A stretch of DNA of 64,000 nucleotides from Woodsholea maritima DSM 17123 (lineage in GTDB: Bacteria; Pseudomonadota; Alphaproteobacteria; Caulobacterales; Maricaulaceae), in contig NZ_KB908056.1 of the NCBI RefSeq assembly GCF_000382325.1, positions 335,722-399,721 of the forward strand, written 5' to 3'. A program made the position numbers and the translations under genes. A model generated the notes under the pieces. It saw only the letters and a list, made by a program, of their open reading frames with translations, ran no database searches and was not told the origin of the DNA. Position 1 is the stretch's first letter. The number at the start of each line of letters is the position of its first letter. Below are positions 50,737-59,905 of the stretch, one piece after another.

Positions 50737-52806
50737 ATGAAACGGATTCTACTGTCTACCAGCGCCCTGATCCTGGCCGCCGCAGCCGCGCCAGCGTTCG
50801 CCGCCCAAGCCTCTGCCCAAAGCCATGCCGAACACAGCGCCGATGCGCCGGTCTATGGCAGCTGGGGCTTTGATATTGAGGGCATGGATCGCTCGATTGA
50901 TCCAGGCGACAACTTCTTCATGTATGCCAACAAAAATTGGTTGGAGAGCACTCAGATCCCGTCTGATCGCTCGAACTATGGCATGTTCACCGTGCTGGCC
51001 GATGAAGCCGAAGACCAAGTTCAAGCCATCATCACCGATGCCGCTGCTGAAAACGCAGCCACCGGCACCAATGCCCAGCTGGTTGGCGATCTTTATGCCA
51101 GCTGGATGAATGCCGATGCCATCGAGGCGGCAGGCCTGGCCCCAGCCCAGCCTTACCTGGATCAAATCAACGCCGCGTCCAGCCATGATGACATCGCGGC
51201 TCTGTTCGCGACCGTTCATTTCGCCTCACCGTTTGGCGCTGGTCCGATCCCTGATCCGGCAGACACCACCCGCTATACCGTTTATGTCGGTCAAGGCGGA
51301 CTGGGCATGCCCGACCGGGATTACTATCTGGAAGAGGGCGAAGCTCAAGACGGCTATCGCGCCGCCTATCTCGCCTATATCGAACAGCTTTTGAACCTTG
51401 GTGGTTTCGAAAACGCGGCTGAGAAAGCCCAAGCCATCATGGCGTTTGAAACCCGTATTGCCGAAGTCCACTGGACCCAGGAAGACAGCCGCGACATCCA
51501 GAAAATCTACAATATGATGCCAACGGCTGATGTCATCGCCCTGGCACCGGCTTTCAACCTTGAAGCCGGCCTCGCCGCGCTGCGCCTAGACAGTGTTGAT
51601 CAATTCCTGGTCGCACAGCCCAGCGCGATTTCAGGCGCATCTGAAGTGTTTGCCGACACCGATGTTGACACCTTGAAAGCCTATCTGGCCTTCCACTTCC
51701 TGTCAGACAACGCAAGCGCGCTGCCGAAAGCGTTTGATGATGCCAGCTTCAATTTCTTCAGCAAAACCTTGAACGGTACCGAAGAACAGCGTCCCCGTGA
51801 AAAACGCGGCGTAAATTTGGTGGGCAGCGTTTTGGGCCATGCCGTAGGCCAGATCTATGTTCAACGCCACTTCCCTGAAAGCTCTAAAGAGCAGATGGAT
51901 GGTCTGGTTCAGAACCTGATCACCGCTTTCGAAGGCCGCCTGGAAAACCTCTCCTGGATGGATGATGAGACCCGTGAACGTGCGCTTCACAAGCTCTCAA
52001 CCTTCGAACCGCGTATTGGCTATCCTGAAATTTGGGATGATTACACCGGTCTGGAAATCAGCGCCGATAATTATTTCGCCAATCAAATGCACATTGCCCA
52101 ATTCCAATGGGATCAACAAATTGAAGATCTGGGCGGTCCCGTCGATCGCCGCGAGTGGGATTGGCCGCCACAAATCGTCAACGCGTCTTACAATCCGTTG
52201 ATGAACCAGATCACCTTCCCTGCCGGTATCTTGCAGGCCCCATTCTTTGATCCTAACGCCGATCCTGCGATCAACTATGGTGGCATTGGTGCCGTTATTG
52301 GCCACGAAATCGGCCATGGCTTTGATGACCAGGGTCGCCGCTTTGACTATGATGGGTCGATCCGCGATTGGTGGACTGAAGAAACCAATCAGGCCTTCAT
52401 CGAGCGCTCTGACGCTTTGGTTGCTCAATATGATGCGTACGAGCCTCTGCCCGGCGAGCACGTCAATGGTCGTTTCACCCTGGGTGAAAACATCGGCGAT
52501 CTGGGCGGTCTGCAAATGGCTTACACTGCCTACCGCCACTATGTGGAAGAGAACTATCCGGGCGGCGAAGCGCCTGTACTGGATGGTTTGACCGGTGATC
52601 AACGCTTCTTCCTGGGCTGGGCGCAGGTTTGGCGCCGCCTGTATCGGGAAGACAATCTGCGCTCGCGTCTTTCGACCGATCCGCATTCACCCTCTGAATA
52701 TCGCGCCAATGTCGTGCGCAATTTGGACGCGTGGTATGCCGCCTTTGACGTTCAAGAAGACGATGCGCTTTACCTGCCACCAGAACAGCGCGTCAAAATC
52801 TGGTAA
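50737..52806 (+). CDS. M13 family zinc metallopeptidase (first of tandem pair)
   Basis: A 689-residue neprilysin-type peptidase exported by a Sec signal peptide (about 1-24, ending PAFAAQA). The zinc site is GHEIGHGFDDQGR (HExxH, about 510-520), with the third ligand in GENIGDLGGL, and the substrate-binding NASYNPLMNQITFPAGIL just before. The mature protein starts with the PVYGSWGFDIEGMD segment. It should cleave peptides in the periplasm or outside the cell. ATG at 50737 follows GGGGGAA. It has its own terminator and a close paralog downstream. Confidence 0.93.
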   Translation: MKRILLSTSALILAAAAAPAFAAQASAQSHAEHSADAPVYGSWGFDIEGMDRSIDPGDNFFMYANKNWLESTQIPSDRSNYGMFTVLADEAEDQVQAIITDAAAENAATGTNAQLVGDLYASWMNADAIEAAGLAPAQPYLDQINAASSHDDIAALFATVHFASPFGAGPIPDPADTTRYTVYVGQGGLGMPDRDYYLEEGEAQDGYRAAYLAYIEQLLNLGGFENAAEKAQAIMAFETRIAEVHWTQEDSRDIQKIYNMMPTADVIALAPAFNLEAGLAALRLDSVDQFLVAQPSAISGASEVFADTDVDTLKAYLAFHFLSDNASALPKAFDDASFNFFSKTLNGTEEQRPREKRGVNLVGSVLGHAVGQIYVQRHFPESSKEQMDGLVQNLITAFEGRLENLSWMDDETRERALHKLSTFEPRIGYPEIWDDYTGLEISADNYFANQMHIAQFQWDQQIEDLGGPVDRREWDWPPQIVNASYNPLMNQITFPAGILQAPFFDPNADPAINYGGIGAVIGHEIGHGFDDQGRRFDYDGSIRDWWTEETNQAFIERSDALVAQYDAYEPLPGEHVNGRFTLGENIGDLGGLQMAYTAYRHYVEENYPGGEAPVLDGLTGDQRFFLGWAQVWRRLYREDNLRSRLSTDPHSPSEYRANVVRNLDAWYAAFDVQEDDALYLPPEQRVKIW

Positions 52807-52832
52807 GATAAAGATTATAAATAGCTTTACTG

Positions 52833-52862
52833 AAAGCCCGGTCAATTTTGACCGGGCTTTTC
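52833..52862 (+). terminator. Terminator of the first M13 peptidase gene
   Basis: Perfect 12-bp stem AAAGCCCGGTCA / TGACCGGGCTTT with loop ATTT, followed by TCTTT. Confidence 0.9.
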
Positions 52863-52997
52863 TTTACAAACCTTACTGTTATGTAATCCAATAAATGTGA
52901 GTCAGGACTAGTCGACATTGCTATTTTATTACACTCTCGCGGCTTATTAGATCATACGTGAAGACTGAACACTTCAGTCAGGCGTTGGGGAGAGACC

Positions 52998-55085
52998 ATG
53001 AAACATCTTCTATTGGGCACATCAGCCCTCGTTCTGATCGCTTTGAGCGCGTGTACGCCTGACAGCGGACAAGCAAACCAAACCACACATGCACAAACCC
53101 ATGAGCAAGCCTCAGTTGAGACACCGGTCTATGGCCAGTGGGGATTTGATATCGCGGGCATGAATACTGAAGTCCATCCCGGTGATGACTTCTTCGCCTA
53201 TGCCAGCGGCACTTGGGATGAAACCACGCAAATCCCATCTGACCGTTCACGCTATGGCATGTTTACGGTTTTGTCCTTGAAGGTTGAAGATCAGGTCAAA
53301 GCGATCATCGAAGACACGGACGCGACGGGCCAGCCCAAAGGCTCCAACGCCCAACTGGTGTCCGATCTTTATGCCAGCTGGATGAATGCCGACGCGATTG
53401 AAGCAGCAGGCACCGCGCCTTTGCAACCGTATCTGGAAGAGATTTCCACCGCGCAAAGCCATGATGATATCGCGGCTCTGTTCGCAACCGTTCAGCATGC
53501 TTCACTTTATGCGCTACCGGTTTGGGCCGACCCGTCTGACCCATCAATTAATGCATTGCGTGTCTATCAATCCGGCCTCAGCCTGCCGGATCGCAATTAC
53601 TATCTCGATGAAGGTGAGCGTTTCGCAGAATACCGCGCGAAATTCCGCGATTATATCATCACCCTCTTCACTCTTGCCGACATCGAAGACGCTGAGACCA
53701 AAGCCGATGCGATCATCGACTTTGAAACCCGCATTGCTGAAGTGCATTGGAGCCGCGAAGATTCGCGCGACATCACCAAGACCTACAATGTCGTCAGCAT
53801 TGATGACTTGGCTGAGCGCGCACCGGCTTTCAACATCCATGAAAGTTTTGAAGCCCTGGGCCTTGGCAATGTCGAAAACGCCATCCTGGTCCAGCCCAGC
53901 GCATTTGAAGGTATGAGCGAAATTTTCGCCAATACCGATGTTGACACACTCAAAGCCTATATGACCTTCCACTTCATTGATAACCGCACCTCGCAATTGC
54001 CTGCGGCCTTTGATGAAGCCAGCTTTGATTTCTACAGCCGCACTTTGAACGGTCAGGAAGAACAACGCCCCCGCGACAAGCGCGGTGTTGGCCTGGTCGG
54101 TGGGGCCTTGGGCCATGCCGTCGGTCAGATCTATGTTGAGCGCCACTTCCCTGAGAGCTCTAAAACCCAGATGGATGAGCTGGTGGCTAATCTGCGCACC
54201 GCATTCCGGGGTCGCCTGGAAAACCTCTCTTGGATGGATGATGAGACCCGCGTTCAAGCGCTTGAAAAGCTCTCAACGTTTGAACCGCGTATCGGCTATC
54301 CAGAAATCTGGGACGAATATGATGGGCTCGACATTCGCGCCGATGATTATTTCGGCAATCGCATGCGCATGGCTGAGTTTAACTGGCAGGAAAATGTCAA
54401 AGACTTAGCTGAGCCCGTTGACCGCCGCGAATGGAGCTGGCCACCGCAAATCGTCAACGCGTCTTATAACTCTTTGATGAACCAGATCACCTTCCCGGCG
54501 GGTATCTTGCAAGCCCCGTTCTTTGATCCCTATGCGGATCCTGCGATCAATTACGGCGGGATTGGCGGCGTCATCGGTCACGAAATCGGCCACGGCTTTG
54601 ACGATCAGGGCCGTCAATATGATGCCCAGGGCCTGCTGCGCGATTGGTGGACCGAAGATACCAAAGCTCAATTCATCGAACGCTCTGATGCGTTGGTCGC
54701 CCAATATGATGGCTTCAGCCCGATCGAAGGCGAAAATGTCAATGGTCGCCTGACCTTGGGTGAAAATATCGGCGATCTGGGCGGTCTGCAGATGGCCTAT
54801 TCGGCGTGGCGTGAATATGCCGATGCGCATTATGAAAACGGCGAAGCCCCTGTGATTGATGGCTTCACCGGTGATCAGCGCTTCTTCCTGGGCTGGGCGC
54901 AAGTTTGGCGGGCCAAAGCGCGTGAAGATGCGCTGCGTGCTCAGTTAAACACCGATCCACACAGCCCTGCGCTGTACCGGGTCAATGGCGTCGTGCGCAA
55001 TCTCGATGCCTGGTATGAAGCCTTTGGCGTCACCGAAGACAATGCGCTTTACCTGCCGCCTGAACAGCGCGTCAAAATCTGGTAA
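52998..55085 (+). CDS. M13 family zinc metallopeptidase (second of tandem pair), lipoprotein
   Basis: A 695-residue paralog of the preceding peptidase, alike along its whole length and ending in nearly the same residues (LYLPPEQRVKIW). The zinc motif GHEIGHGFDDQGR and GENIGDLGGL are intact. Unlike its neighbour it has a lipoprotein signal with lipobox LSAC, so it is probably membrane-anchored. A separate promoter is expected, since a strong terminator precedes it. The ATG follows GGGGAGAG. A 7-bp hairpin (GACTGAA/TTCAGTC) lies in the leader at 52963-52979. Confidence 0.93.
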   Translation: MKHLLLGTSALVLIALSACTPDSGQANQTTHAQTHEQASVETPVYGQWGFDIAGMNTEVHPGDDFFAYASGTWDETTQIPSDRSRYGMFTVLSLKVEDQVKAIIEDTDATGQPKGSNAQLVSDLYASWMNADAIEAAGTAPLQPYLEEISTAQSHDDIAALFATVQHASLYALPVWADPSDPSINALRVYQSGLSLPDRNYYLDEGERFAEYRAKFRDYIITLFTLADIEDAETKADAIIDFETRIAEVHWSREDSRDITKTYNVVSIDDLAERAPAFNIHESFEALGLGNVENAILVQPSAFEGMSEIFANTDVDTLKAYMTFHFIDNRTSQLPAAFDEASFDFYSRTLNGQEEQRPRDKRGVGLVGGALGHAVGQIYVERHFPESSKTQMDELVANLRTAFRGRLENLSWMDDETRVQALEKLSTFEPRIGYPEIWDEYDGLDIRADDYFGNRMRMAEFNWQENVKDLAEPVDRREWSWPPQIVNASYNSLMNQITFPAGILQAPFFDPYADPAINYGGIGGVIGHEIGHGFDDQGRQYDAQGLLRDWWTEDTKAQFIERSDALVAQYDGFSPIEGENVNGRLTLGENIGDLGGLQMAYSAWREYADAHYENGEAPVIDGFTGDQRFFLGWAQVWRAKAREDALRAQLNTDPHSPALYRVNGVVRNLDAWYEAFGVTEDNALYLPPEQRVKIW

Positions 55086-55111
55086 GCGACAGATTTAAAA
55101 ACTTAAACTTC

Positions 55112-55145
55112 AAGGCGTGCGGGATCCCTCGCACGCCTTTTTTCT
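55112..55145 (+). terminator. Terminator of the second M13 peptidase gene
   Basis: Perfect 10-bp stem AAGGCGTGCG / CGCACGCCTT with an 8-base loop, followed by TTTTTC. Confidence 0.9.
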
Positions 55146-55246
55146 TTGCGCGCACATCCAGGTGCAGACCAGCCCCATCGCGGCGTGCAATTGTCATAGA
55201 GACGCGCTAAACAAAGTCCATCTTCGGACCATGAGGGGAGACGGAC

Positions 55247-56779
55247 ATGACCTTTCGCAGCTTGATTTTGGCGACCAGCGCCTTGACGCTGATGGCCTGC
55301 ACACCACCATCACAAAGCCAGACCGCCGCCCCGGCCGCGCCAGAAGGCCCAAGCCTTCATGAGGTTGAGTTCCAAGGCCCCGGCGCTGCGTATCGCACCC
55401 GCGCCCAGAACGAATTGCGCGCGCGTATTGAGCGCCCGGAATATACCGGCACGGCCAAGAATGTGATCTTGTTCATCGCAGATGGGATGAGCCTGGGCAC
55501 CGTGGTCGCCACGCGCATTTATGATGGCCAATCCAAAGGGATGAGCGGGGAAGACAACACTTTACCGTTCGAAGCCTGGGGCCATAACGCCACCATAAAA
55601 ACCTATTCTGACAATGGCCAGGTGCCTGATTCTGCGGCGACAGCAACAGCACTGATGACTGGTGTTAAATCCCATAATGGCTCGATTTCCGTTTATGCTC
55701 GCAATTGGCTGGAAACCTGCGCAGCGGATGCCGCTCTACCACGCACGATTTTGGAACGCGCCGAAGACACCGGTAAATCCACCGGTGTGATCTCTACCGC
55801 GCGAATTACTCATGCAACGCCTGCAACCACCTTTGCGCACGTGCCTCATCGTGATTGGGAAAATGATGCGGCACTGCCCGCTGATGCGGCCGATGCCGGA
55901 TGCCGCGACATTGCCCGCCAGTTGATCGAGTTTAACTACGGCAATGGCGTGGATGTGGTGCTTGGTGGGGGCCGCGCCTCTTTCCTCACCACTGAGGAAG
56001 GCGGACAGCGTCAAGACAATCGCGACCTGACCCAGGAATGGACCCAGCGCGAGCAGGGCGGCGTCTATGTAGATGACCGTGCCGGTTTTGACAGCCTGGA
56101 CCCCACTGATGCAACCCCGGTTCTGGGCCTGTTCACCAATTCACATATGGCCTATGAGCTGGACCGTGATGCCAGCGCAGAGCCAAGCCTTACCGAGATG
56201 ACGCATTTCGCCATCGAGCGCTTGTCGCAGAATGAAGAGGGCTTCTTCTTGATGGTTGAAGGCGGCCGTGTCGACCATGCGCACCACGCCACCAATGCCG
56301 CGCGCGCCTTGGGTGATGCCCAGGCCTTTGCCAAGGCCATCGAAGATGCCGCCAATCAGGTGGATTTGAGCGAGACTTTGATCCTGGTCACCGCTGACCA
56401 TGGTCACGTCTTCACGATCGCCGGTTACCCACGCCGCGGCAACCCTATTCTAGGCCTGGTTCATCCGCCCGCCCCTGATCTCAGCGATGATCCAACCCCG
56501 CCCCTGCCCGCCCAAGATGGTCGCCCCTACACCACGCTTGGCTATTACACCGGTCCGAACCAGCGTCATCCTGATGGCGAAGTTCTCACCGATGAGCAGG
56601 TTCTGGATAAAGACTATCGCCAGCAATCAGCTATCCCGATGGGCTCTGAAACCCACTCCGGCGAAGATGTGATCTTGTATGCCGTTGGCCCACAAGCCCA
56701 TCTGGTCAATGGTGTGATGGAACAAAATACCGTCAACGCCCTGATGCAATACGCCTTTGGCTGGGAGCCACAGGAATAG
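55247..56779 (+). CDS. Alkaline phosphatase (PhoA superfamily), lipoprotein
   Basis: A 510-residue periplasmic phosphomonoesterase. The N-terminus is a lipoprotein signal with lipobox LMAC near residue 18. The metal and active-site motifs are FIADGMSLG (about 70), PDSAATATALMTG with the nucleophilic serine, MVEGGRVDHAHHATNAARAL and VTADHGH, the alkaline phosphatase pattern. It would free phosphate from organic esters. A single Pho-like half site (TTGTCATA) lies upstream, but I see no second unit, so PhoB control is not shown. GAGGGGAGACGG precedes the ATG. Confidence 0.92.
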   Translation: MTFRSLILATSALTLMACTPPSQSQTAAPAAPEGPSLHEVEFQGPGAAYRTRAQNELRARIERPEYTGTAKNVILFIADGMSLGTVVATRIYDGQSKGMSGEDNTLPFEAWGHNATIKTYSDNGQVPDSAATATALMTGVKSHNGSISVYARNWLETCAADAALPRTILERAEDTGKSTGVISTARITHATPATTFAHVPHRDWENDAALPADAADAGCRDIARQLIEFNYGNGVDVVLGGGRASFLTTEEGGQRQDNRDLTQEWTQREQGGVYVDDRAGFDSLDPTDATPVLGLFTNSHMAYELDRDASAEPSLTEMTHFAIERLSQNEEGFFLMVEGGRVDHAHHATNAARALGDAQAFAKAIEDAANQVDLSETLILVTADHGHVFTIAGYPRRGNPILGLVHPPAPDLSDDPTPPLPAQDGRPYTTLGYYTGPNQRHPDGEVLTDEQVLDKDYRQQSAIPMGSETHSGEDVILYAVGPQAHLVNGVMEQNTVNALMQYAFGWEPQE

Positions 56780-56907
56780 GAAGCATTAACCTCCCCCGGC
56801 AACGGGGGAGGATTATGCAAGCTAAATGTCATCCCCGACGCCGCAGGCGTCTGGGGATCTATGGATTACCAGATGCTTCGCATCGGCAATGACGAGAATG
56901 CTTTACA

Positions 56908-57145
56908 TGTCACCCCACACTTGATGTGGGGTCCATGCCGGAAGGGATGAGCGAGGGTCTGGGCGTGAAGACAATGCCGCAGAGCTCACGGCATGGATGC
57001 CAGATCAAGTCTGGCATGACAGTTCTTTTTAAGTCCTCGCTTCGCTGCGGGCGCGCGTTCGCGCTTGCGACCCTTCGGGTCGACCTGTCATCCCCGATTT
57101 AATCGGGGATCTATGGACCTTCATGGCTCGCTCAATAGATCCCGG
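56908..57145. repeat. Direct repeat copy 1 (about 238 bp)
   Basis: Matches 57210-57447 at a constant offset of 302 bases with about 8 differences by eye. It contains three hairpins and the segment TCCTCGCTTCGCTGCGGGC, which recurs inverted at 57518-57536. Confidence 0.88.
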
Positions 57146-57209
57146 GTCTCACAAAAGTTCGCCCGGGATGACACGCCCTGCAAGGCGAGGAGCACATAAC
57201 CGCCACGGT

Positions 57210-57447
57210 TGTCACCCCACACTTGATGTGGGGTCCATGCCGGAAGGGATGAGCGAGGGTCTGGGCGTGAAGACAATGCCGCAGAGGCCCCGGCATGGAT
57301 GCCAGATCACGTCTGGCATGACAGTTCTTTTTAAGTCCTCGCTTCGCTGCGGGCGCGCGTTCGCGCTTGCGCCCCTTCGGGTCGACCTGTCATCCCCGAT
57401 TTAATCGGGGATCTATGGACCTTTATGGCCCGCCCAATAGATCCCGG
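57210..57447. repeat. Direct repeat copy 2 (about 238 bp)
   Basis: Second copy of the unit at 56908-57145. Sixty-four bases with a CCCGGG hairpin separate the copies. Differences are single-base substitutions with no indels, suggesting a recent duplication. Confidence 0.88.
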
Positions 57448-57591
57448 CTCAGCGCTTGGCTTGGCCGGGAACCCGCAGAGTGTTTGATCGGGTCTTGGCC
57501 CGCAAGGACGACTGTCCGCCCGCAGCGAAGCGAGGATGCTTTATAAAAAAACGCGGCCCCGGACTTGATCCGGGGTCCATACCAGACCCCC

Positions 57592-57981
57592 TTAATCGTG
57601 GCTCTCGCCGTTTTTACCCATGCAAAAAACATTGAGCTTATTGCCATCCAGATCACGGAAATAGGCGGCATAAAATCCCCCTCCGCGTAGGCCCGGCTCG
57701 CCTTCACTTTGGCCGCCTAACTCTAGGGCCTTGGCATAGACCTCATCGACTTTAGCCTGGCTGGGCACGGCCAGCGCAATCATACCGCCATTAGACACCG
57801 TATGAGGTGACCCATCGAAGGGGGTTAAAACGCCAAACCCTGGCTGCGTCATGCTGGTGCCATAGGCCACGCCGCGATCAAATTCCATCACCCGCGACGC
57901 ACCCAGCAGAGGGAATAAGGCATCGTAAAAGCCCAAAGCTTTATCGAGATCATTCGTCCCTACAGTCACATATCCAATCAT
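57592..57981 (-). CDS. VOC family (glyoxalase/bleomycin-resistance-like) protein
   Basis: A 129-residue protein with the two beta-alpha-beta-beta-beta modules of the vicinal oxygen chelate fold. It starts MIGYVTVGTNDLDKALGFYDALFPLLG and ends GLRGGGFYAAYFRDLDGNKLNVFC, the usual opening and closing motifs. Members include dioxygenases, isomerases and resistance proteins; this one cannot be assigned. It lies 14 bases downstream of the thiolase gene and is probably co-transcribed. The repeat cluster begins right after its stop. Confidence 0.85.
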   Translation of the reverse strand: MIGYVTVGTNDLDKALGFYDALFPLLGASRVMEFDRGVAYGTSMTQPGFGVLTPFDGSPHTVSNGGMIALAVPSQAKVDEVYAKALELGGQSEGEPGLRGGGFYAAYFRDLDGNKLNVFCMGKNGESHD

Positions 57982-57995
57982 TATCTTTCCCCTGG

Positions 57996-59198
57996 TTAGT
58001 AAACTTCAAACAGGCCGGCTGCGCCCATACCCCCGCCGACACACATGGTGGCGACCACGTATTTCGCGCCCCGGCGCTTACCCTCAATCAAGGCATGGCC
58101 CACCATGCGCGCACCGGACATGCCATAAGGGTGACCGACCGAAATCGCCCCGCCATTCACATTCAGCAAATCATCCGGAATGCCCAGCGTATCGCGGCAA
58201 TAAAGCACTTGAACGGCGAAGGCCTCATTGAGCTCCCACAGGCCAATATCCTCGACCTTCAACCCATGCGCTTTCAAGAGTTTCGGCACCGCATAGACCG
58301 GACCGATCCCCATTTCATCAGGATCCAAGCCCGCAACCGCAATCCCGCGATAGGCCCCCAGTGGGGCCAATCCCGCCTTCTCGGCGCGTTTCGCCTCCAT
58401 CAACACGGCCGCTGAGGCCCCATCGGAGAGCTGGGAGGCATTGCCCGCAGTGATGAAGCGCCCTTCCTGGATGACCTGACCGTTGGCAAAGACGGGCTTC
58501 AAGCTTTGCAAGCCCTCTAAAGTCGTCTCTGGGCGATTACCCTCATCCTTGTCTAACAGCGTATCGACAAAGCTAATCTCTTTGGTCTCTTTATTCATCA
58601 CGCCCTGCTTGGAGGCGAGGGGGACAATCTCGTCATCGAACTTACCGCCCGCCTGGGCTGCGGCGGTACGCTGTTGCGATTGGAAGGCATAAGCATCTTG
58701 GGCCTCGCGCGAAATGCCATAGCGCGCAGCAACCACTTCAGCGGTTTCCAGCATGCTCATATAAAGCGCGGGGCAATGCGCATTGATCCAGGGATCAAAG
58801 GCGCGGTGGATATTCATATGCTCGTCTTGCACCAGAGAGATGGATTCAAGTCCGCCGCCCACGGTGACCTCCATGCCATCAGAAATGATCTGCTTGGCCG
58901 CCGTCGCAATCGCCATCATGCCAGAGGCGCATTGACGATCCAAACTCATCCCCGCCACGGATGTGGGAAGACCGGCGCGGATTGCGCATTGGCGCGCGGG
59001 GTTTTGAAAGGTTGAACCCTGCTGCATCGCCGCGCCCATGATCACATCATCAATCTCAGCCGGGTCAATTTTGGCGCGCTCAACCGCATGCTTGATCGCA
59101 TGCCCGCCCAAGTCCTGGGCCTGGGTATTATTAAATGCGCCTTTATAGGCTTTACCAATGGGGGTACGGGCGGTGGATACAATAACGGCTTCACGCAT
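57996..59198 (-). CDS. Acetyl-CoA acyltransferase (thiolase)
   Basis: A 400-residue thiolase that splits 3-ketoacyl-CoA in fatty-acid beta-oxidation or makes acetoacetyl-CoA. The acyl-enzyme cysteine is C90 ([11 protein letters not shown]), the His is in [16 protein letters not shown] (about 350-365) and the second cysteine is in [10 protein letters not shown] (about 386). The ATG follows GGGAGAG. No other beta-oxidation gene is adjacent, so FadA, PaaJ-like and biosynthetic roles remain open. Confidence 0.9.
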   Translation of the reverse strand: MREAVIVSTARTPIGKAYKGAFNNTQAQDLGGHAIKHAVERAKIDPAEIDDVIMGAAMQQGSTFQNPARQCAIRAGLPTSVAGMSLDRQCASGMMAIATAAKQIISDGMEVTVGGGLESISLVQDEHMNIHRAFDPWINAHCPALYMSMLETAEVVAARYGISREAQDAYAFQSQQRTAAAQAGGKFDDEIVPLASKQGVMNKETKEISFVDTLLDKDEGNRPETTLEGLQSLKPVFANGQVIQEGRFITAGNASQLSDGASAAVLMEAKRAEKAGLAPLGAYRGIAVAGLDPDEMGIGPVYAVPKLLKAHGLKVEDIGLWELNEAFAVQVLYCRDTLGIPDDLLNVNGGAISVGHPYGMSGARMVGHALIEGKRRGAKYVVATMCVGGGMGAAGLFEVY

Positions 59199-59307
59199 GT
59201 TTTCTCTCCCTATGAACGCGCCGCTTGTGATGCAGCTTGGTGCCCATTCGAGAGGCTTGGTGAAGGCTTGTCCAGTGAATTCGTAAGGCTTTTAAATCGG
59301 TGGGGAT

Positions 59308-59328
59308 GAAGGGGAGGCAAACTCCCCT
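59308..59328 (-). terminator. Hairpin after the hybrid-kinase operon
   Basis: Perfect 8-bp stem AAGGGGAG / CTCCCCTT with loop GCAAA, 29 bases past the stop of the gene at 59357. There is no clear T tract. Confidence 0.45.
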
Positions 59329-59356
59329 TCCCCGTGCCGAAAACAGTCTGAAGCGA

Positions 59357-59905
59357 TTAAAGCAGGAAGGCCGGTGCGGCGACGTTTTCAAAGTCATTGC
59401 GGGCAATAAAACGCGCCACAGAGCGCTCTGCACACGCGTTTAACTTGTCCGGATTTGTCACAAGCCGGCGCGTATCGCCTTCGATCTGACCTACGCCATT
59501 CGCCTCTTTCAAACTCATCCCGATATAGCTTTCCCAATCAGCCAAGGCATTCTCAACTGCATCGGGGGCAATCGTGGTATAAGCATCTACACAGGCCGCC
59601 AGACGTGCCCCCGTCAAAGCGCGCAGATCCAGCACGATCTGAACCTTGAAAATCTCATCCAAAGGCCATAGGCGCATCCGCCCGCCATGGGGGCGCACGC
59701 CATGCATGGCGGTAATCCAGCGCAAACGCTGGAGATGGCGCAGCACGCTAATACTGGCCTCACCCTCCAGGGCACCAGCCTGAGCACGATCACCAAGGAC
59801 TTCGTCATCGGTAAGCAATTGGCGCATCCGCCAATCATAGATCAACAGGGCAGATAAAGCCCCAGGGTCACGCAAGGCAAATTCGGCACGCGAAGACATC
59901 ATCAT
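59357..59905 (-). CDS. Unknown protein coupled to a hybrid sensor kinase
   Basis: A 182-residue soluble protein without signal or membrane segment. The first half (about 45-95: EGEASISVLRHLQRLRWI, MRLWPLDEIFKVQIVLDLRAL) could be a winged-helix-like fold, but no standard motif is complete. The second half is helical. The ATG overlaps the kinase stop by 3 bases, so both are made together. It may be the partner or effector of the kinase; this is inferred from position only. Confidence 0.65.
   Translation of the reverse strand: MMMSSRAEFALRDPGALSALLIYDWRMRQLLTDDEVLGDRAQAGALEGEASISVLRHLQRLRWITAMHGVRPHGGRMRLWPLDEIFKVQIVLDLRALTGARLAACVDAYTTIAPDAVENALADWESYIGMSLKEANGVGQIEGDTRRLVTNPDKLNACAERSVARFIARNDFENVAAPAFLL

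Larger units (their letters stand above)
56826..57600. repeat. Cluster of palindromic intergenic repeats
   Basis: An 810-base stretch (56780-57591) with no credible gene. It is a mosaic of short palindromes of one general type (GTCA plus C-rich arm, short loop, G-rich arm, then TCCATG or TCTATGG): ACCCCACA/TGTGGGGT at 56912-56932, ATGCCAGA/TCTGGCAT at 56997-57017, ATCCCCGAT/ATCGGGGAT at 57090-57110, ATCCCGGG/CCCGGGAT at 57139-57169 and CCCCGGA/TCCGGGG at 57557-57575. The layout resembles REP/BIME-like alphaproteobacterial intergenic repeats. It contains two long direct copies, listed separately. Confidence 0.8.

Noticed and set aside
53544-54257. A long minus-strand frame opposite the second M13 peptidase (and a similar one at 51997-52686)
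   Set aside because: The same antisense frame is open in both paralogs only because the sense codons are alike; no start signal supports it.
55187-55200. Possible Pho box upstream of the alkaline phosphatase
   Set aside because: Only a single TTGTCATA-like half site; the adjacent 11-base positions do not match.
57123-57404. Open frames inside the palindromic repeat cluster
   Set aside because: They are made of repeated palindromes, have no ribosome site and give repetitive translations.
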